Under the pieces are notes generated by a model. It saw only the letters and a list, made by a program, of their open reading frames with translations. It was not told where the DNA came from and did not search any database. A stretch of 64,000 bases of DNA from Vulgatibacter incomptus (GTDB lineage: Bacteria; Myxococcota; Myxococcia; Myxococcales; Vulgatibacteraceae), in NCBI RefSeq assembly GCF_001263175.1, contig NZ_CP012332.1, positions 2,477,501 to 2,541,500 on the forward strand. The letters are read 5' to 3'. Both the position numbers and the translations under genes were made by a program. This document shows, piece after piece, positions 34,257 to 43,775 of the stretch. Within the stretch, counting starts at the first letter, position 1; each line of letters begins with the position of its first letter.

Positions 34257-35510
34257 TCAGGCCATCTCGAGCATCAGCTTGTCGGGATCGGTCACGAGAT
34301 CGATCACGTCGTACGCGAACTTCGCGCCCTCGGCGCCGTCCACGTTCCGGTGATCGAAGGCCCACGAGAGGTTCATGATGTCGCGCACCACGATCTCGCC
34401 CGCGTCGTTCACCACCGGCCGCTTGCGCATCCGGTGCACGCCCATGATCGCCACCTCGGGGTGGTTCAGGATCGGCGTGGCGAAGAGCCCGCCCGTCTGC
34501 CCGAGGGAGGTGATCGTGAACGTGCCGCCACCGATGTCCGCCTGGGAGAGCTTGCGATTCCGCGCGGCGTCCGAGAGGCGCACGATCTCCTTCGCGATCT
34601 CGCGCATCGAGAGCTTGTCCGCGTGGTGGATCACCGGCACCACCAGGCCATCGTCCGTGGCGACGGCGATGCCGATGTTGTACTCGCCGCGGATCACCAG
34701 CTCCTGGGCCGCCTCGTCCATCACCGCGTTGCAGCGGGGGTTCTTCTTGAGGGCGCCGATCACGGCCTTCACGATGAAGGGCAGGAAGCTGAGCTTCTCT
34801 CCGCTCTTGGCGAGCTTGGCGTTCAGGCGGTCGCGGAGGGCCACGAGGTCGGTGGCGTCGACCTCCTCCACGAAGTGGTAGTGCGGCGCGCTCTGCTTCG
34901 ACCGCACGAGGTTCTCGGCGATCTTGCGGCGCAGGCCCCGGATCGGGATCCGCTGGTCCGCCGCTGTGGCGACGACGGCCGGCGCGGGCGGGAGCTGCAT
35001 GCCCGGCTGCGCCGCGGGGACGGCCTGGTTCGCGGCTCCCCCGGAGACGAAGCCCAGGAGGTCTTCCTTGGTCACCCGACCCTGGGGGCCGGTGCCGACG
35101 ACGGCGGCCAGGTTGACGCCGTGCTCGCGGGCCATGCGCCGGGTCACGGGCGTGGCGAGGACGCGCCGGCCCTCCTCCGCTGCAGGCGCCGCCTTCGGCG
35201 CGGCGGCCGCGGCGGGCGCGGGAGCGGCGGCGTGGGCGGCGGCAGGAGCCGGAGCCTCGGCGGCGCCGCCCTCGGTCTCGAGGACCACGAGGGTCCCGTG
35301 GACCTTGGCGATCTCGCCCTCGTTGCCGTGGCGCTCCACGACCTTGCCGGCCTTCGGCGACGGGATGGTCACGGTGGCCTTGTCGGTCATCACCTCGACC
35401 AGCGCCTGGTCCTCGGCGATGGTGTCACCGACGCTCACCAGCCACTTGACGATCTCGCCCTCGACGACGCCCTCGCCGATGTCCGGGAGCCTGAACTCGA
35501 ACTTTGCCAT
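34257..35510 (-). CDS. pdhC: dihydrolipoamide acyltransferase E2
   Basis: This 417-residue core enzyme passes the acyl group from E1 to CoA. One lipoyl domain (MAKFEFRLPDIGEGVVEGEI to about residue 78) carries the lipoylated Lys44 in 'VMTDKATVTI'. An Ala/Pro-rich linker follows. The peripheral-subunit-binding domain reads 'VLATPVTRRMAREHGVNLAAVVGTG'. The catalytic domain ends with the active-site 'FDHRNVDGAEGAKFAYDVIDLV'. The ATG at 35510 was chosen over one three codons earlier because it matches the conserved N-terminus. Its lipoyl group would be installed by LipB and LipA of the same operon. Confidence 0.93.
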   Translation of the reverse strand: MAKFEFRLPDIGEGVVEGEIVKWLVSVGDTIAEDQALVEVMTDKATVTIPSPKAGKVVERHGNEGEIAKVHGTLVVLETEGGAAEAPAPAAAHAAAPAPAAAAAPKAAPAAEEGRRVLATPVTRRMAREHGVNLAAVVGTGPQGRVTKEDLLGFVSGGAANQAVPAAQPGMQLPPAPAVVATAADQRIPIRGLRRKIAENLVRSKQSAPHYHFVEEVDATDLVALRDRLNAKLAKSGEKLSFLPFIVKAVIGALKKNPRCNAVMDEAAQELVIRGEYNIGIAVATDDGLVVPVIHHADKLSMREIAKEIVRLSDAARNRKLSQADIGGGTFTITSLGQTGGLFATPILNHPEVAIMGVHRMRKRPVVNDAGEIVVRDIMNLSWAFDHRNVDGAEGAKFAYDVIDLVTDPDKLMLEMA

Positions 35511-35576
35511 GGGTTGCATCTCTCCCTGCTGCGATTGCTAGAGCCGGCTGCCGCGGCGGGCGCCGACGAAAAATGG

Positions 35577-36560
35577 CTAGGCGACGAACTCGACCACGTC
35601 GTGGATCCCCTGGAGGATCCGCGGAGCCCGCGGAAGATACGCGTCGTCGAGCGTATAGGGAAACGGGGTGTCCCAGCCGGTGACGCGCTTGACCGGGGCT
35701 TCCAGGTGGACGAAGGCGCGCTCCTGGATCAGGGCGCTGATCTCCGCGCCGAGGCCGCAGGTGCGCGCCGCCTCGTGCACCACCACCACCCTGCCCGTCT
35801 TCTTCGCCGACGCCACCACGGCGTCGATGTCGAGGGGCCAGAGGGTGCGGAGATCGAGGAGGTCGCAGCGGATGCCGGACTTCTTCTCGGCCTCGTCCAC
35901 CGCGGCGACCGCCTCGTGGAGCATCGCGCCCCAGGCGATCACCGTCACGTCGTCGCCCTCGCGCAGGAGCGCGGCCTTCTCGAGGGGGACCGTGTAGTCC
36001 TCCTCCGGCACCTCGCCCTTCGCCGCGCGGTAGATCCGCTTCGGCTCCATGAAGAGCACCGGATCCTCCTGGCGCATGGCGGAGAGGAGCAGGCCCTTGG
36101 CGTCGTAGGGGTTCGACGGGACCACCACCTTCAGACCGGCGTGGTGGATGAAGACCGACTCCGGCGACTGGGAGTGGTAGAGGCCGCCCTTGATGCCGCC
36201 GCCGTAGGGCGTGCGGATCACCATCGAGCAGGGATACTGGCCGCCGGAGCGATAGCGGAACTTGGCCAGCTCGCTCACGATCTGGTCGTAGGCGGGGTAG
36301 ATGAAGTCCGCGAACTGGACCTCCGGCACCGGGCGCATCCCGTAGAGGGACATGCCGATGGCCGCGCCGACGATGCCGCCCTCGGCGAGGGGCGTGTCGA
36401 TCACGCGGTTCTCGCCGAACTCCTCGTAGAGGCCGGCGGTGGCGCGGAACACGCCGCCGAACTTGCCGACGTCCTCGCCGAGGACGACGACGCGATCGTC
36501 CCTGCGCATCTCGGTGCGCAGGGCGTCGTTGACAGCCTGGAGTAGGTTCAGAACGGGCAT
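35577..36560 (-). CDS. pdhB: pyruvate (2-oxoacid) dehydrogenase E1 beta
   Basis: This 327-residue beta subunit starts MPVLNLLQAVNDALRTEMRR at the ATG at 36560 after GAGGA. 'VLGEDVGKFGGVFRATAGL', 'ADFIYPAYDQIVSELAKFRYRSGG' and the terminal 'YTLDDAYLPRAPRILQGIHDVVEFVA' are typical. It lies between lipA and pdhC with short gaps, so the E1 genes are split around E2 in this operon. Confidence 0.92.
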   Translation of the reverse strand: MPVLNLLQAVNDALRTEMRRDDRVVVLGEDVGKFGGVFRATAGLYEEFGENRVIDTPLAEGGIVGAAIGMSLYGMRPVPEVQFADFIYPAYDQIVSELAKFRYRSGGQYPCSMVIRTPYGGGIKGGLYHSQSPESVFIHHAGLKVVVPSNPYDAKGLLLSAMRQEDPVLFMEPKRIYRAAKGEVPEEDYTVPLEKAALLREGDDVTVIAWGAMLHEAVAAVDEAEKKSGIRCDLLDLRTLWPLDIDAVVASAKKTGRVVVVHEAARTCGLGAEISALIQERAFVHLEAPVKRVTGWDTPFPYTLDDAYLPRAPRILQGIHDVVEFVA

Positions 36561-36599
36561 GGAGGGATTCCTCGTCGAGGGACGGGTCCGAGTCAACCG

Positions 36600-37574
36600 C
36601 TATCCGGCGATGGGCACGCCGAAGGAGGTCACCTGGCGCGCCTCGCGGTCGCGCTTGACCAGGCCGGCGACGAAGAGCTCGGCTGCCTTGTAGGAGGAGC
36701 GGACCAGCGGCCCCGAGGCCACGTAGAGGAAGCCCATCCCCTCGGCGATCGCCTGCAGCTCGGCGAAGCGCTCGGGGGTGATGAACTCCTTCACCTCCAG
36801 GTGCCACTGCGAGGGCTGCAGATACTGGCCCAGGGTGAGCACCGACACCCCAACCTCGCGCAGGTCGCGGAAGGCCTGGAGGAGCTCGTCCTCCTGCTCG
36901 CCGAGGCCGAGCATGATCGACGACTTGGTGTGGATGTGCGGGTAGGTCTGCTTCACGTAGCGCAGAACTTCGAGGGACTGGCGGTAGCCGGCGCGGCGGT
37001 CGCGCACGGTGGGGGTGAGCCGCTCCACCGTCTCGATGTTGTGGGCGATCACTGCCGGGTTCGCGAGGCCGATCTTGTCGAGGAAGTCGGTCCGCCCGGT
37101 GAAGTCCGGGATCAGCACCTCGAGGATCGTGCTCGGCGTTCGGGCGAGGAGCTCCGTGATGCACTCCGCGAAGTGCGACGAGCCCTGATCCGGGATGTCG
37201 TCGCGGTCGACCGAGGTGACCACGAGGTAGTGGAGGCCGAGCTGGGCCACTGCCGTGGCGAGGTTGCGCGGCTCGTCCGGATCCAGGGGCGCCGGGCGCT
37301 TCTCGCTGGCGATGTTGCAGAAGCGGCAACCGCGGGTGCAGGTGTCGCCCATCACCATCACGGTGGCGGTGCCCCCGCCCCAGCACTCGCCCACGTTCGG
37401 GCAGCGGGACTCCTCGCACACCGTGTGGAGCTTGAGGTCGTGGAGGGTGGCCTTCACCTTCTCGTAGGTGGCCCCGCTCGGCAGGCGGACCTTGAGCCAC
37501 TCGGGCTTCTTCTGCTTCGGCTTCGCCGCCTTCTGCGCGGGCGGCGTGCCGAGCGCGACCAGCTTCTCGCTCAT
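36600..37574 (-). CDS. lipA: lipoyl synthase
   Basis: This 324-residue radical-SAM enzyme inserts two sulfurs into octanoyl-lysine on E2. The auxiliary cluster Cys are 53, 58 and 64 ('CEESRCPNVGEC'). The radical-SAM Cys are 79, 83 and 86 ('CTRGCRFCNI'). 'TKSSIMLGLGEQEDEL' and 'QYLQPSQWHLEV' are family landmarks. A Lys-rich N-terminus precedes the core. The ATG at 37574 follows a GGAGGGATGAGG region. Clustering with lipB and the E2 gene matches its role. Confidence 0.95.
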   Translation of the reverse strand: MSEKLVALGTPPAQKAAKPKQKKPEWLKVRLPSGATYEKVKATLHDLKLHTVCEESRCPNVGECWGGGTATVMVMGDTCTRGCRFCNIASEKRPAPLDPDEPRNLATAVAQLGLHYLVVTSVDRDDIPDQGSSHFAECITELLARTPSTILEVLIPDFTGRTDFLDKIGLANPAVIAHNIETVERLTPTVRDRRAGYRQSLEVLRYVKQTYPHIHTKSSIMLGLGEQEDELLQAFRDLREVGVSVLTLGQYLQPSQWHLEVKEFITPERFAELQAIAEGMGFLYVASGPLVRSSYKAAELFVAGLVKRDREARQVTSFGVPIAG

Positions 37575-37639
37575 CTGCGCCTCATCCCTCCCCGGATGCT
37601 CGAATCGGACCCCGCCGGAGCGGGGCCCAGTTGATACGA

Positions 37640-39043
37640 CTAGATGTGCAGCGGGTGGCCCAGCGTGGCGTGGGCGGCCTCGCCGATGATCTCGGAGAGC
37701 GTCGGGTGCGGGTGGATCGTCTTCGCGAGATCCTCCGTGGTGCTCTCGAGGCGGAGCGCCGCGCAGGCCTCGGCGATGAGGTCCGTCGCGTGGGGGCCCA
37801 CGATGTGGACGCCCAGGACCTCGTCGTACTTGTTCTCCGAGACGATCTTCACCATGCCCTGCGTCTGGCCGAGGATCCGGGCCTTGCCGATGGCCGCGAA
37901 GGGGAACTTGCCCACCTTCACGTCGTAGCCCTTCTCGCGGGCGGCCTTCTCGGTGAGACCCACCGAGGCGACCTCCGGCGAGCAGTAGGTCGCGCCGGGG
38001 CAGCGGTCGTAGCGCAGGGGCTGCGGGTTCTTGCCGGCGATGTCGTCCACCGCCAGGAGCGCCTCCTGGGTCGCCAGGTGCGCGAGCATCTGGGTCGGCA
38101 CCACGTCGCCGATGGCGTAGATGCCGTCCGCGGAGGTCCGCATCATCGAATCCACCGGGATGAAGCCGCGCTCGGTCTTGACGCCGACCGACTCCAGGCC
38201 GATCCCCTCGGTGACCGGCTTGCGGCCGATGGCGGAGAGCAGCATCTCGGCCTCGATCACCTCGGTCTTGCCGTCCTTCGAGGCCAGGTGGGCCTTCACC
38301 CCGCCGGAAAGGCGCTCGAGCTTCTCCACCTTGGTCTCGACGCGGAAGTCGATCTTGCGCTTGCGGTAGGCGCGCTCGATCTCCTTGCTGATCTCCTCGT
38401 CCTCGAGGGGGAGGAGGTGCGGCAGCAGCTCGACGATGGTGACCTTGCTGCCGAAGGCGGCGAAGACCGACGCGAACTCCATGCCCACCGCGCCGGCGCC
38501 CACCACGATCAGGCTCTTGGGCACGCGGTCGAGGTCGAGGATCTGGTCCGAGTTCAGCACGACCTTGCCGTCGGACTCGAGGCCCGGGAACTCGCGGACC
38601 ACCGAGCCGGTGGCGACGATGAGCTTCTTGAAGAGGATCTCCTGCTTCGCCCCGCCCTCGCCGGCGACCTCGAGCTTGCCCTTGCCGGCGATCTTCCCGA
38701 AGCCGGTCACGACCGTGACCTTGTTCTTCTTCATCAGGAAGCTGACGCCGTTGGTGCTCTGGTCGACGATCTTGTTCTTGCGCGCGAGGACCCCGGCCAT
38801 GTGGACGCTGGGGCTGCCCGAGATCTGGATCCCGTGCTCGGCCGCGTCGCGGATCTCCTCGACGAGGTCCGCCGAGTGGAGGAGCGCCTTGGTGGGGATG
38901 CACCCGACGAGGGTGCAGGTGCCGCCGAGCCGCTTCTGCTTCTCGATCAGGACGGTCTTCAGCCCCGCCTGTCCCGCGTGGATGGCGGCAGCATAGCCGC
39001 CGGGACCGCTGCCCAGGATTGCCACATCGAAAACGTCAGCCAA
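37640..39043 (-). CDS. lpdA: dihydrolipoyl dehydrogenase E3
   Basis: This 467-residue flavoprotein reoxidises dihydrolipoyl groups with NAD+. It begins MADVFDVAILGSGPGGYAAA from a TTG at 39043, placed by GGGAGG seven bases upstream and by the FAD motif that follows at once. The redox disulfide is Cys43/Cys48 in 'GGTCTLVGCIPTKALL'. 'GAGAVGMEFASVFAAFGSKVTIVE' is the NAD site. The C-terminus 'TIHPHPTLSEIIGEAAHATLGHPL' carries the catalytic His-Glu pair. It is the first gene of the pdh/lip operon. Confidence 0.94.
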   Translation of the reverse strand: MADVFDVAILGSGPGGYAAAIHAGQAGLKTVLIEKQKRLGGTCTLVGCIPTKALLHSADLVEEIRDAAEHGIQISGSPSVHMAGVLARKNKIVDQSTNGVSFLMKKNKVTVVTGFGKIAGKGKLEVAGEGGAKQEILFKKLIVATGSVVREFPGLESDGKVVLNSDQILDLDRVPKSLIVVGAGAVGMEFASVFAAFGSKVTIVELLPHLLPLEDEEISKEIERAYRKRKIDFRVETKVEKLERLSGGVKAHLASKDGKTEVIEAEMLLSAIGRKPVTEGIGLESVGVKTERGFIPVDSMMRTSADGIYAIGDVVPTQMLAHLATQEALLAVDDIAGKNPQPLRYDRCPGATYCSPEVASVGLTEKAAREKGYDVKVGKFPFAAIGKARILGQTQGMVKIVSENKYDEVLGVHIVGPHATDLIAEACAALRLESTTEDLAKTIHPHPTLSEIIGEAAHATLGHPLHI

Positions 39044-39175
39044 GGCGAAGCCTCCCGAAAGATCGGTTTTGGACGCGGTAGCTAACGCTCCGGGCGGTAG
39101 ACCGTCAAGCAGAAGGGGCGTGCCGCGCCGCGCCATCGCGTGCGAACCGCGAAAGGCGGGCGCGGGCCCTCCGCG

Positions 39176-40723
39176 CTACCGCGTGCTCAGCGGCTGGAAG
39201 ACGACCTTTCCGCCGTCGGCGTAGGCCAAGCCGCCTGCAGCGACGGCGTATTTCTCAATTCGCGAAGCACTTGCCACCAGTCTCGGAGACCCGGGCTGTC
39301 GGAGGTCCGCGAGGCGGAGACGGGCCTCCCAGTCGGAGCGGCGAAGCCGGTCCTTCCCGTTGAACTCGTACTCAGCGAAGGCCACCAGCCGCCCCTGATC
39401 TCCGAACTCGAAGTTTCCGACGAACGCCTCGTCGACGTCCGTGAGCGCCCAGGTGAGCTCCCGATCTCGATCGAAGGCGTGGACCGCGCCTTTCCACGAA
39501 GCGACGAAGACCAGGAAACGACCGTCGTCCGAGAATCTCGGCTCCGGCATCGTCGAGATTCGAAAGCTGCTCCAGTCGCGAACGTCTGCCTCGGGTTCGA
39601 CGACCCAGGTCTTGCCCGATGCGATCTCATGGACGCGGAGATCGCTTCGACGCCCCTGCCCGTCCGGAACCTTCGCGACGAAGGCGATCATGGAGCCGTC
39701 GACCGAGAAGTAGGGGGCGTGGGCGGAGGGGGCGAGCGGGATGGTACGATCGCCATCAGAGAGCCGTGTGAGCTGCAGGGCTCCCGGGTCACCGAACGAA
39801 GCCCCGGAGGTCCACGCCACGGAGCTGCCATCAGGGGACAAGGAGAAGAGGTAGACGTCGGACGCGATCTCCCGCACCGAAGCGAGAGCCGAGGGCGCGA
39901 CGCGCAAGGACGCGCCGACCATGGTGCGGCCCGACATGTAGGGGGTCGCCGAAAGGAAGGCCACGCCGCCCGATCCGTTCCCGGTGTGGAAGAGCCGGCC
40001 GTCGAGATCCGTCTGGAGACCCGTCTGAACGTCGAGACGAACGAGAGTCTGCGCCTCTGAAAGGAAGTAGAGCGACCCGCAATCGCCAGAGAACGAGCTG
40101 TACGGCATGAACTCTTCGAGGGGAACCCGCAGGCCACAGTCCTTCTCGAAGGCGGTCTCCCGTTTCGTGGCCAGGTCGATTACCTTCGCGCCGGGGCAGC
40201 CGGTGTCGAGCCAAACCTCGTTCCCGCAGATGCCCAGCAATGGGTTGGACCTGCGCTCCGAGACCTCGAGGTAGCGCTCTCCAAGGAGCGAATCCCAGAA
40301 CAACAGCTTGGAGCTGTGGTCGCTCGGGTCGACCTGCCCAAGGAGAACCGTCCGGATCCGGCCCGGAGACGAGCCCCGTCCCACCACGGTCTTCACACCA
40401 TTCGGCTCCCAGCGCTCGAGGCCGCGCGAGGTCTCCACGTAGAGCTGGTCCCAAGCGCCCGCGCGAAGCAACGTCTTCTCGCCGGTCGCCGGCCTCCACT
40501 CCTCCAGCCCGTCGGCGGTGCGAACCAGGAGCCGATCCGCGTCCACGGGAAATCCGAGAACATCGCCAGCGCCCAGGACTCGCCGAGAGGCACAGAGCTC
40601 CCGCCCGAGCTCGCAATCGGAGACCGCGACCTCGGCAGGCGGCTCGGATGTGCCGCCGCAGCCCGCTCCCGTCGACAGAAACCCAGAAACTACGAGCCCA
40701 GCCACCCACTTGGACACGCGCAT
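39176..40723 (-). CDS. TolB-like beta-propeller lipoprotein
   Basis: This 515-residue protein starts MRVSKWVAGLVVSGFLSTGAGC with a lipobox at 'GAGC'. The rest is rich in PD40/WD40-like strands: 'LFSLSPDGSSVAWTSG', 'YFSVDGSMIAFVAKVPDG', 'RFSDDGRFLVFVASWKG' and 'FGDQGRLVAFAEYEF'. The pattern fits an outer-membrane or periplasmic propeller with an unknown partner. The RBS GGGAGGG lies inside the 3' arm of a perfect stem-loop just upstream (40729-40756). Confidence 0.8.
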   Translation of the reverse strand: MRVSKWVAGLVVSGFLSTGAGCGGTSEPPAEVAVSDCELGRELCASRRVLGAGDVLGFPVDADRLLVRTADGLEEWRPATGEKTLLRAGAWDQLYVETSRGLERWEPNGVKTVVGRGSSPGRIRTVLLGQVDPSDHSSKLLFWDSLLGERYLEVSERRSNPLLGICGNEVWLDTGCPGAKVIDLATKRETAFEKDCGLRVPLEEFMPYSSFSGDCGSLYFLSEAQTLVRLDVQTGLQTDLDGRLFHTGNGSGGVAFLSATPYMSGRTMVGASLRVAPSALASVREIASDVYLFSLSPDGSSVAWTSGASFGDPGALQLTRLSDGDRTIPLAPSAHAPYFSVDGSMIAFVAKVPDGQGRRSDLRVHEIASGKTWVVEPEADVRDWSSFRISTMPEPRFSDDGRFLVFVASWKGAVHAFDRDRELTWALTDVDEAFVGNFEFGDQGRLVAFAEYEFNGKDRLRRSDWEARLRLADLRQPGSPRLVASASRIEKYAVAAGGLAYADGGKVVFQPLSTR

Positions 40724-40728
40724 CGTCC

Positions 40729-40756
40729 CTCCCGCTACGATTGATCGTAGCGGGAG
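40729..40756 (-). promoter_or_regulatory. perfect 12-bp stem-loop masking the RBS of the propeller lipoprotein
   Basis: CTCCCGCTACGA and TCGTAGCGGGAG form a perfect 12-bp inverted repeat with a 4-base loop. On the minus strand the 3' arm ends in GGGAG, directly followed by GGACG and the ATG at 40723, so the Shine-Dalgarno bases are paired in the stem. It could be a translational switch or a protein operator. It does not look like a terminator, having no T tract and lying in front of a start. Confidence 0.6.
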
Positions 40757-40860
40757 ACGAGCGAGTTCAAGTTTTATTCACGTGGGTCAGGATCCCGCCA
40801 TTTGGGGGAAGCTCGGGGTCCTCCGGCCCTGTGATCCTTCTGAATTTCTTCAAAGAATCG

Positions 40861-42405
40861 TCAGCCGAGCGGGCCTCGGAAGAGCTTGCGCATCCCGTAG
40901 CGGAAGGCGCGGAAGGTGCGCTCGCGGTACGGGAACATCCACAGGGGGACCATCGGCAACCGGGGCCGGTTGACGTGACGGACCTCGCAGAGATCCTTGA
41001 GGCCCTGGATGCCGTGGACCCTGCCGATCCCCGACTGCTTCACCCCGCCCCAAGGCGTCTCCGGGAGAGCGTGGGTGTAGAGAACGTCGTTGATCATCAC
41101 GGTGCCCGCCTCGAGGCGCCGGGCGACTGCGTCCGCACGTGAGACGCTCCGGGAGAAGACGTAGGCGGAGAGGCCGAAGGCGCTGTCGTTGGCCTCGCGG
41201 ATCGCCTCCTCGACGTCGCGATACGGTCGGATCGGCAGGCAGGGTCCGAAGGTCTCGTCGCGCCAGATCTCCATGTCGGATGTGACATCGACGAGCACCG
41301 TGGGTTCGATGAAGCGCGCCCCGCCCTCGCCGTGGACGCCGCCGCCGACGAGGATCCGGGCGCCCTTCGACTTCGCGTCGTCGAGCTGGCGCTGGACGAG
41401 GTCCACCTGGCTGGGGACGACCATCGCGCCCACGTCCACGTGGGCCTCGCCTGCCGCCGCCGGATCGCCCTGGCGCACGGCGCTGGCGAGCTCGACCACC
41501 TTCGCCACGAAGGCGTCGTGGATCGACTCGTGGACGAGGACCCGCTCCACCGAGGCGCAGATCTGCCCCGAATTCGCGAAGGCGCCCCAGACCACCTGCC
41601 GGGCGGCGTGGTCCAGGTTAGCGTCGGGCAGGACGATGGCGGGATCCTTGCCGCCGAGCTCGGCGACGTAGGGGATCAAGCGCCGCCCGCAGGCCTCTCC
41701 GACCTTGCGGCCGGTGGCCACCGATCCGGTGAAGATCACCATGTCGACGTCGGCCTCCACCAGCGCCGCGCCGGTCTCGCCGCCGCCCGGGACCACGCCG
41801 ACGAGGTCGGGATCGATCCCCGCCTCGACCAGGAGCTCCTTTGCCAGGAGGAGGATCCGCGGCGTCCACTCGGAGGGCTTCACCACCACGGCGTTCCGGG
41901 CGGCGAGCGCCATGATCACGTCGCCCATCGGGATGGAGAACGGGAAGTTCCACGGGCTGATGACGCCGATCACGCCGCGCGGCTCGTGCCGCAGCCGACT
42001 CGCCTTCAGCGGGCCGAAGAGGTGGAGCGGGATCTTCTCGTCGCGCAGGACGCGGCGGGCCCGCTTCGCGAAGAAATTGGTGAGATCGACGATCGGGAAG
42101 ATCTCGTGGGTGAGCGCCTCGAAGCGCGCCTTGCCGTTCTCGCGGACGAGGAGGTCGACGACTTCGTCGGTGCGCGCGATCAGGCGATCCCGGAAGGCCA
42201 GGAGCTTCTTCCTGCGCTCGCCCCAGTCGAGCGCGGCCCAACGGCGCTGCGCCTCCCTCGCCCGCCCGACGACCTCCCGCACCTCGGCCGGGCTGGTGAT
42301 CGGCAGGTCCGGAAAGGGGCGACCCGTCGCCGGCTCCGTGTTGCGGATCGCGCCGTCGACGAGGTTCGAAGGCCTGGCGAATGCGGGGCGGATGAGGGGT
42401 TCCAT
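40861..42405 (-). CDS. NAD(P)+-dependent aldehyde dehydrogenase
   Basis: This 514-residue ALDH-superfamily enzyme oxidises an aldehyde to the acid. The catalytic Cys283 is in 'NSGQICASVERVLVHES', the general base Glu249 in 'VAELGGKDPAIV'. 'VISPWNFPFSIPMGDVIMALAARNAVVVKPSEW' is the cofactor stretch. The closest style is the succinate-semialdehyde/benzaldehyde type, but the substrate is unclear. The C-terminal 30 residues ('PRLPMVPLWMFPYRERTFRAFRYGMRKL') form an extra basic/aromatic tail that might touch membranes. It diverges from the ThiO-like gene. Confidence 0.87.
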   Translation of the reverse strand: MEPLIRPAFARPSNLVDGAIRNTEPATGRPFPDLPITSPAEVREVVGRAREAQRRWAALDWGERRKKLLAFRDRLIARTDEVVDLLVRENGKARFEALTHEIFPIVDLTNFFAKRARRVLRDEKIPLHLFGPLKASRLRHEPRGVIGVISPWNFPFSIPMGDVIMALAARNAVVVKPSEWTPRILLLAKELLVEAGIDPDLVGVVPGGGETGAALVEADVDMVIFTGSVATGRKVGEACGRRLIPYVAELGGKDPAIVLPDANLDHAARQVVWGAFANSGQICASVERVLVHESIHDAFVAKVVELASAVRQGDPAAAGEAHVDVGAMVVPSQVDLVQRQLDDAKSKGARILVGGGVHGEGGARFIEPTVLVDVTSDMEIWRDETFGPCLPIRPYRDVEEAIREANDSAFGLSAYVFSRSVSRADAVARRLEAGTVMINDVLYTHALPETPWGGVKQSGIGRVHGIQGLKDLCEVRHVNRPRLPMVPLWMFPYRERTFRAFRYGMRKLFRGPLG

Positions 42406-42589
42406 CGTTTCTCCTTGGGCCTTCGCCGAGACGAGGAGGCCGGATCATGCAACAGCCGAACGGCGCCCCGCCATTGCGACGCTCTCGGCGTCGGAAACGA
42501 CGTGCCCGGATATTGGCCAGCCTGTTGCGCCGATGAAGCCAAGGTCCGCGTCGTTGACAGGGTCCCTCGAGGGGCTCTAGGAACGCCCC

Positions 42590-43693
42590 ATGGTCTTCGA
42601 CTGCGCGGTGATCGGCGGCGGTGTGATGGGGAGCGCCATCGCGCTCCGGCTGGCCCAGGCGGGCCAGAAGGTGGTCGTCCTCGAGAAATCCATCCCGGGC
42701 GCCGAGGCGTCCAGCGCGGCCGGCGGAATCCTCGGCCCTCAGATCGAGGGCGATCACGACGACCCGCTCTTTCGCCTCTGCCTGGCTTCCCGCGACGCCT
42801 ACGGGCCCCTGGCCCTCGAGCTGATCGAACGCGCCGGGATCGACGTGGGCCATCGGCGCTCCGGCCTCCTCCTCGTGAAGTACGCCGGCGAGGACGTGGG
42901 CCCCCTCGACGCCCGCCTCGCCTGGCAGCGCGCCGCCGGCCTGGAGGTCGAGCGCCTTGACGGCGACCAGGCTCGGAGCCTCGAGCCGGCGCTCTCACCC
43001 GAGGTGGCGGCTGCCCTTCACTTCCCCAACGAGGCCCGCCTCGAGCCCAGGAAGCTGGCGCAGGCCCTGGCCCTCGCCGCCCAGCGCGCCGGCGCCGCGT
43101 TCCGCAAGGGCATCGTGCGCGGAGTGGCGGTCGAGGACGGCAAGATCGCTGGTGTCGATCTCGACGACGGCCGGCTCCCGGCGGGCGCGGTGGTGGTCGC
43201 CGCCGGCGCGTGGACCTCGAAGGTCGCGGGAACCGGGCTCGCCGCGGACGTGGTCCGCCCTGTCCGCGGCCAGATGACGGAGCTCCACCACCCGGAGCTC
43301 GTGCTCGAGAGAGTTGTCTTCACCTCTCGGGGCTACCTCGTTCCCCGCGGCGGAGGGACGGTCGTCACCGGCTCCACGATGGAAGAGGCGGGGTACGAGA
43401 AGAAGGTTACGGCGGCGGGGCTCTCTCGCATCCTCGCCAACGCGGTCGCCGCGGCGCCGCTCCTGGGATCGGCGGAGGTGGTCTCGTCGTGGTCGGGTCT
43501 GCGGCCCTGCCCCAAGGACGGCCTCCCCGTCATCGGCGCGGGCGCGGTTCCCGGGCTCTACGTGGCCAGCGGCCACCACCGGAACGGGATCCTCCTCGTG
43601 CCGGAGACCGCCCGGCTCCTCGCCGCGGCCGTCCTCGCTGGACGGGATCCGGAAGAGCTCGCGCCCTTCTCCCCTCTTCGCTTCGCCCGCTGA
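42590..43693 (+). CDS. thiO: ThiO-like glycine oxidase / FAD-dependent amine oxidoreductase
   Basis: This 367-residue protein belongs to the DAO family. The FAD motif 'CAVIGGGVMGSAIALRLAQAG' starts at residue 5. 'SSAAGGILGPQIE' and the C-terminal 'SWSGLRPCPKDGLPVIGAGAVPGLYVASGHHRNGILLVPETARLLAA' match ThiO, which oxidises glycine to the iminoacetate used in thiazole synthesis. No other thiamine gene is adjacent, so the symbol is tentative. AGGA lies seven bases before the ATG. Confidence 0.8.
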   Translation: MVFDCAVIGGGVMGSAIALRLAQAGQKVVVLEKSIPGAEASSAAGGILGPQIEGDHDDPLFRLCLASRDAYGPLALELIERAGIDVGHRRSGLLLVKYAGEDVGPLDARLAWQRAAGLEVERLDGDQARSLEPALSPEVAAALHFPNEARLEPRKLAQALALAAQRAGAAFRKGIVRGVAVEDGKIAGVDLDDGRLPAGAVVVAAGAWTSKVAGTGLAADVVRPVRGQMTELHHPELVLERVVFTSRGYLVPRGGGTVVTGSTMEEAGYEKKVTAAGLSRILANAVAAAPLLGSAEVVSSWSGLRPCPKDGLPVIGAGAVPGLYVASGHHRNGILLVPETARLLAAAVLAGRDPEELAPFSPLRFAR

Positions 43694-43775
43694 CGTTCGG
43701 GCGGCAGAGCGCCCGGGAGATGATTGCCTCTCCTTCGCCTCGCCACACTGCGGGCGCGGAGCGCGCCGTCACCGC

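Noticed and set aside
33642-36545. Plus-strand open frame of 967 codons across the pdh operon
   Set aside because: It is the antisense shadow of pdhA, pdhC and pdhB. It is Arg/His/Leu-rich without motifs, while the minus-strand products are unmistakable.
42554-42583. TTGACA-N18-TAGGAA as a leaderless promoter for the ThiO-like gene
   Set aside because: The -10 match is poor and the AGGA looks like a ribosome binding site. The evidence is too thin to annotate.
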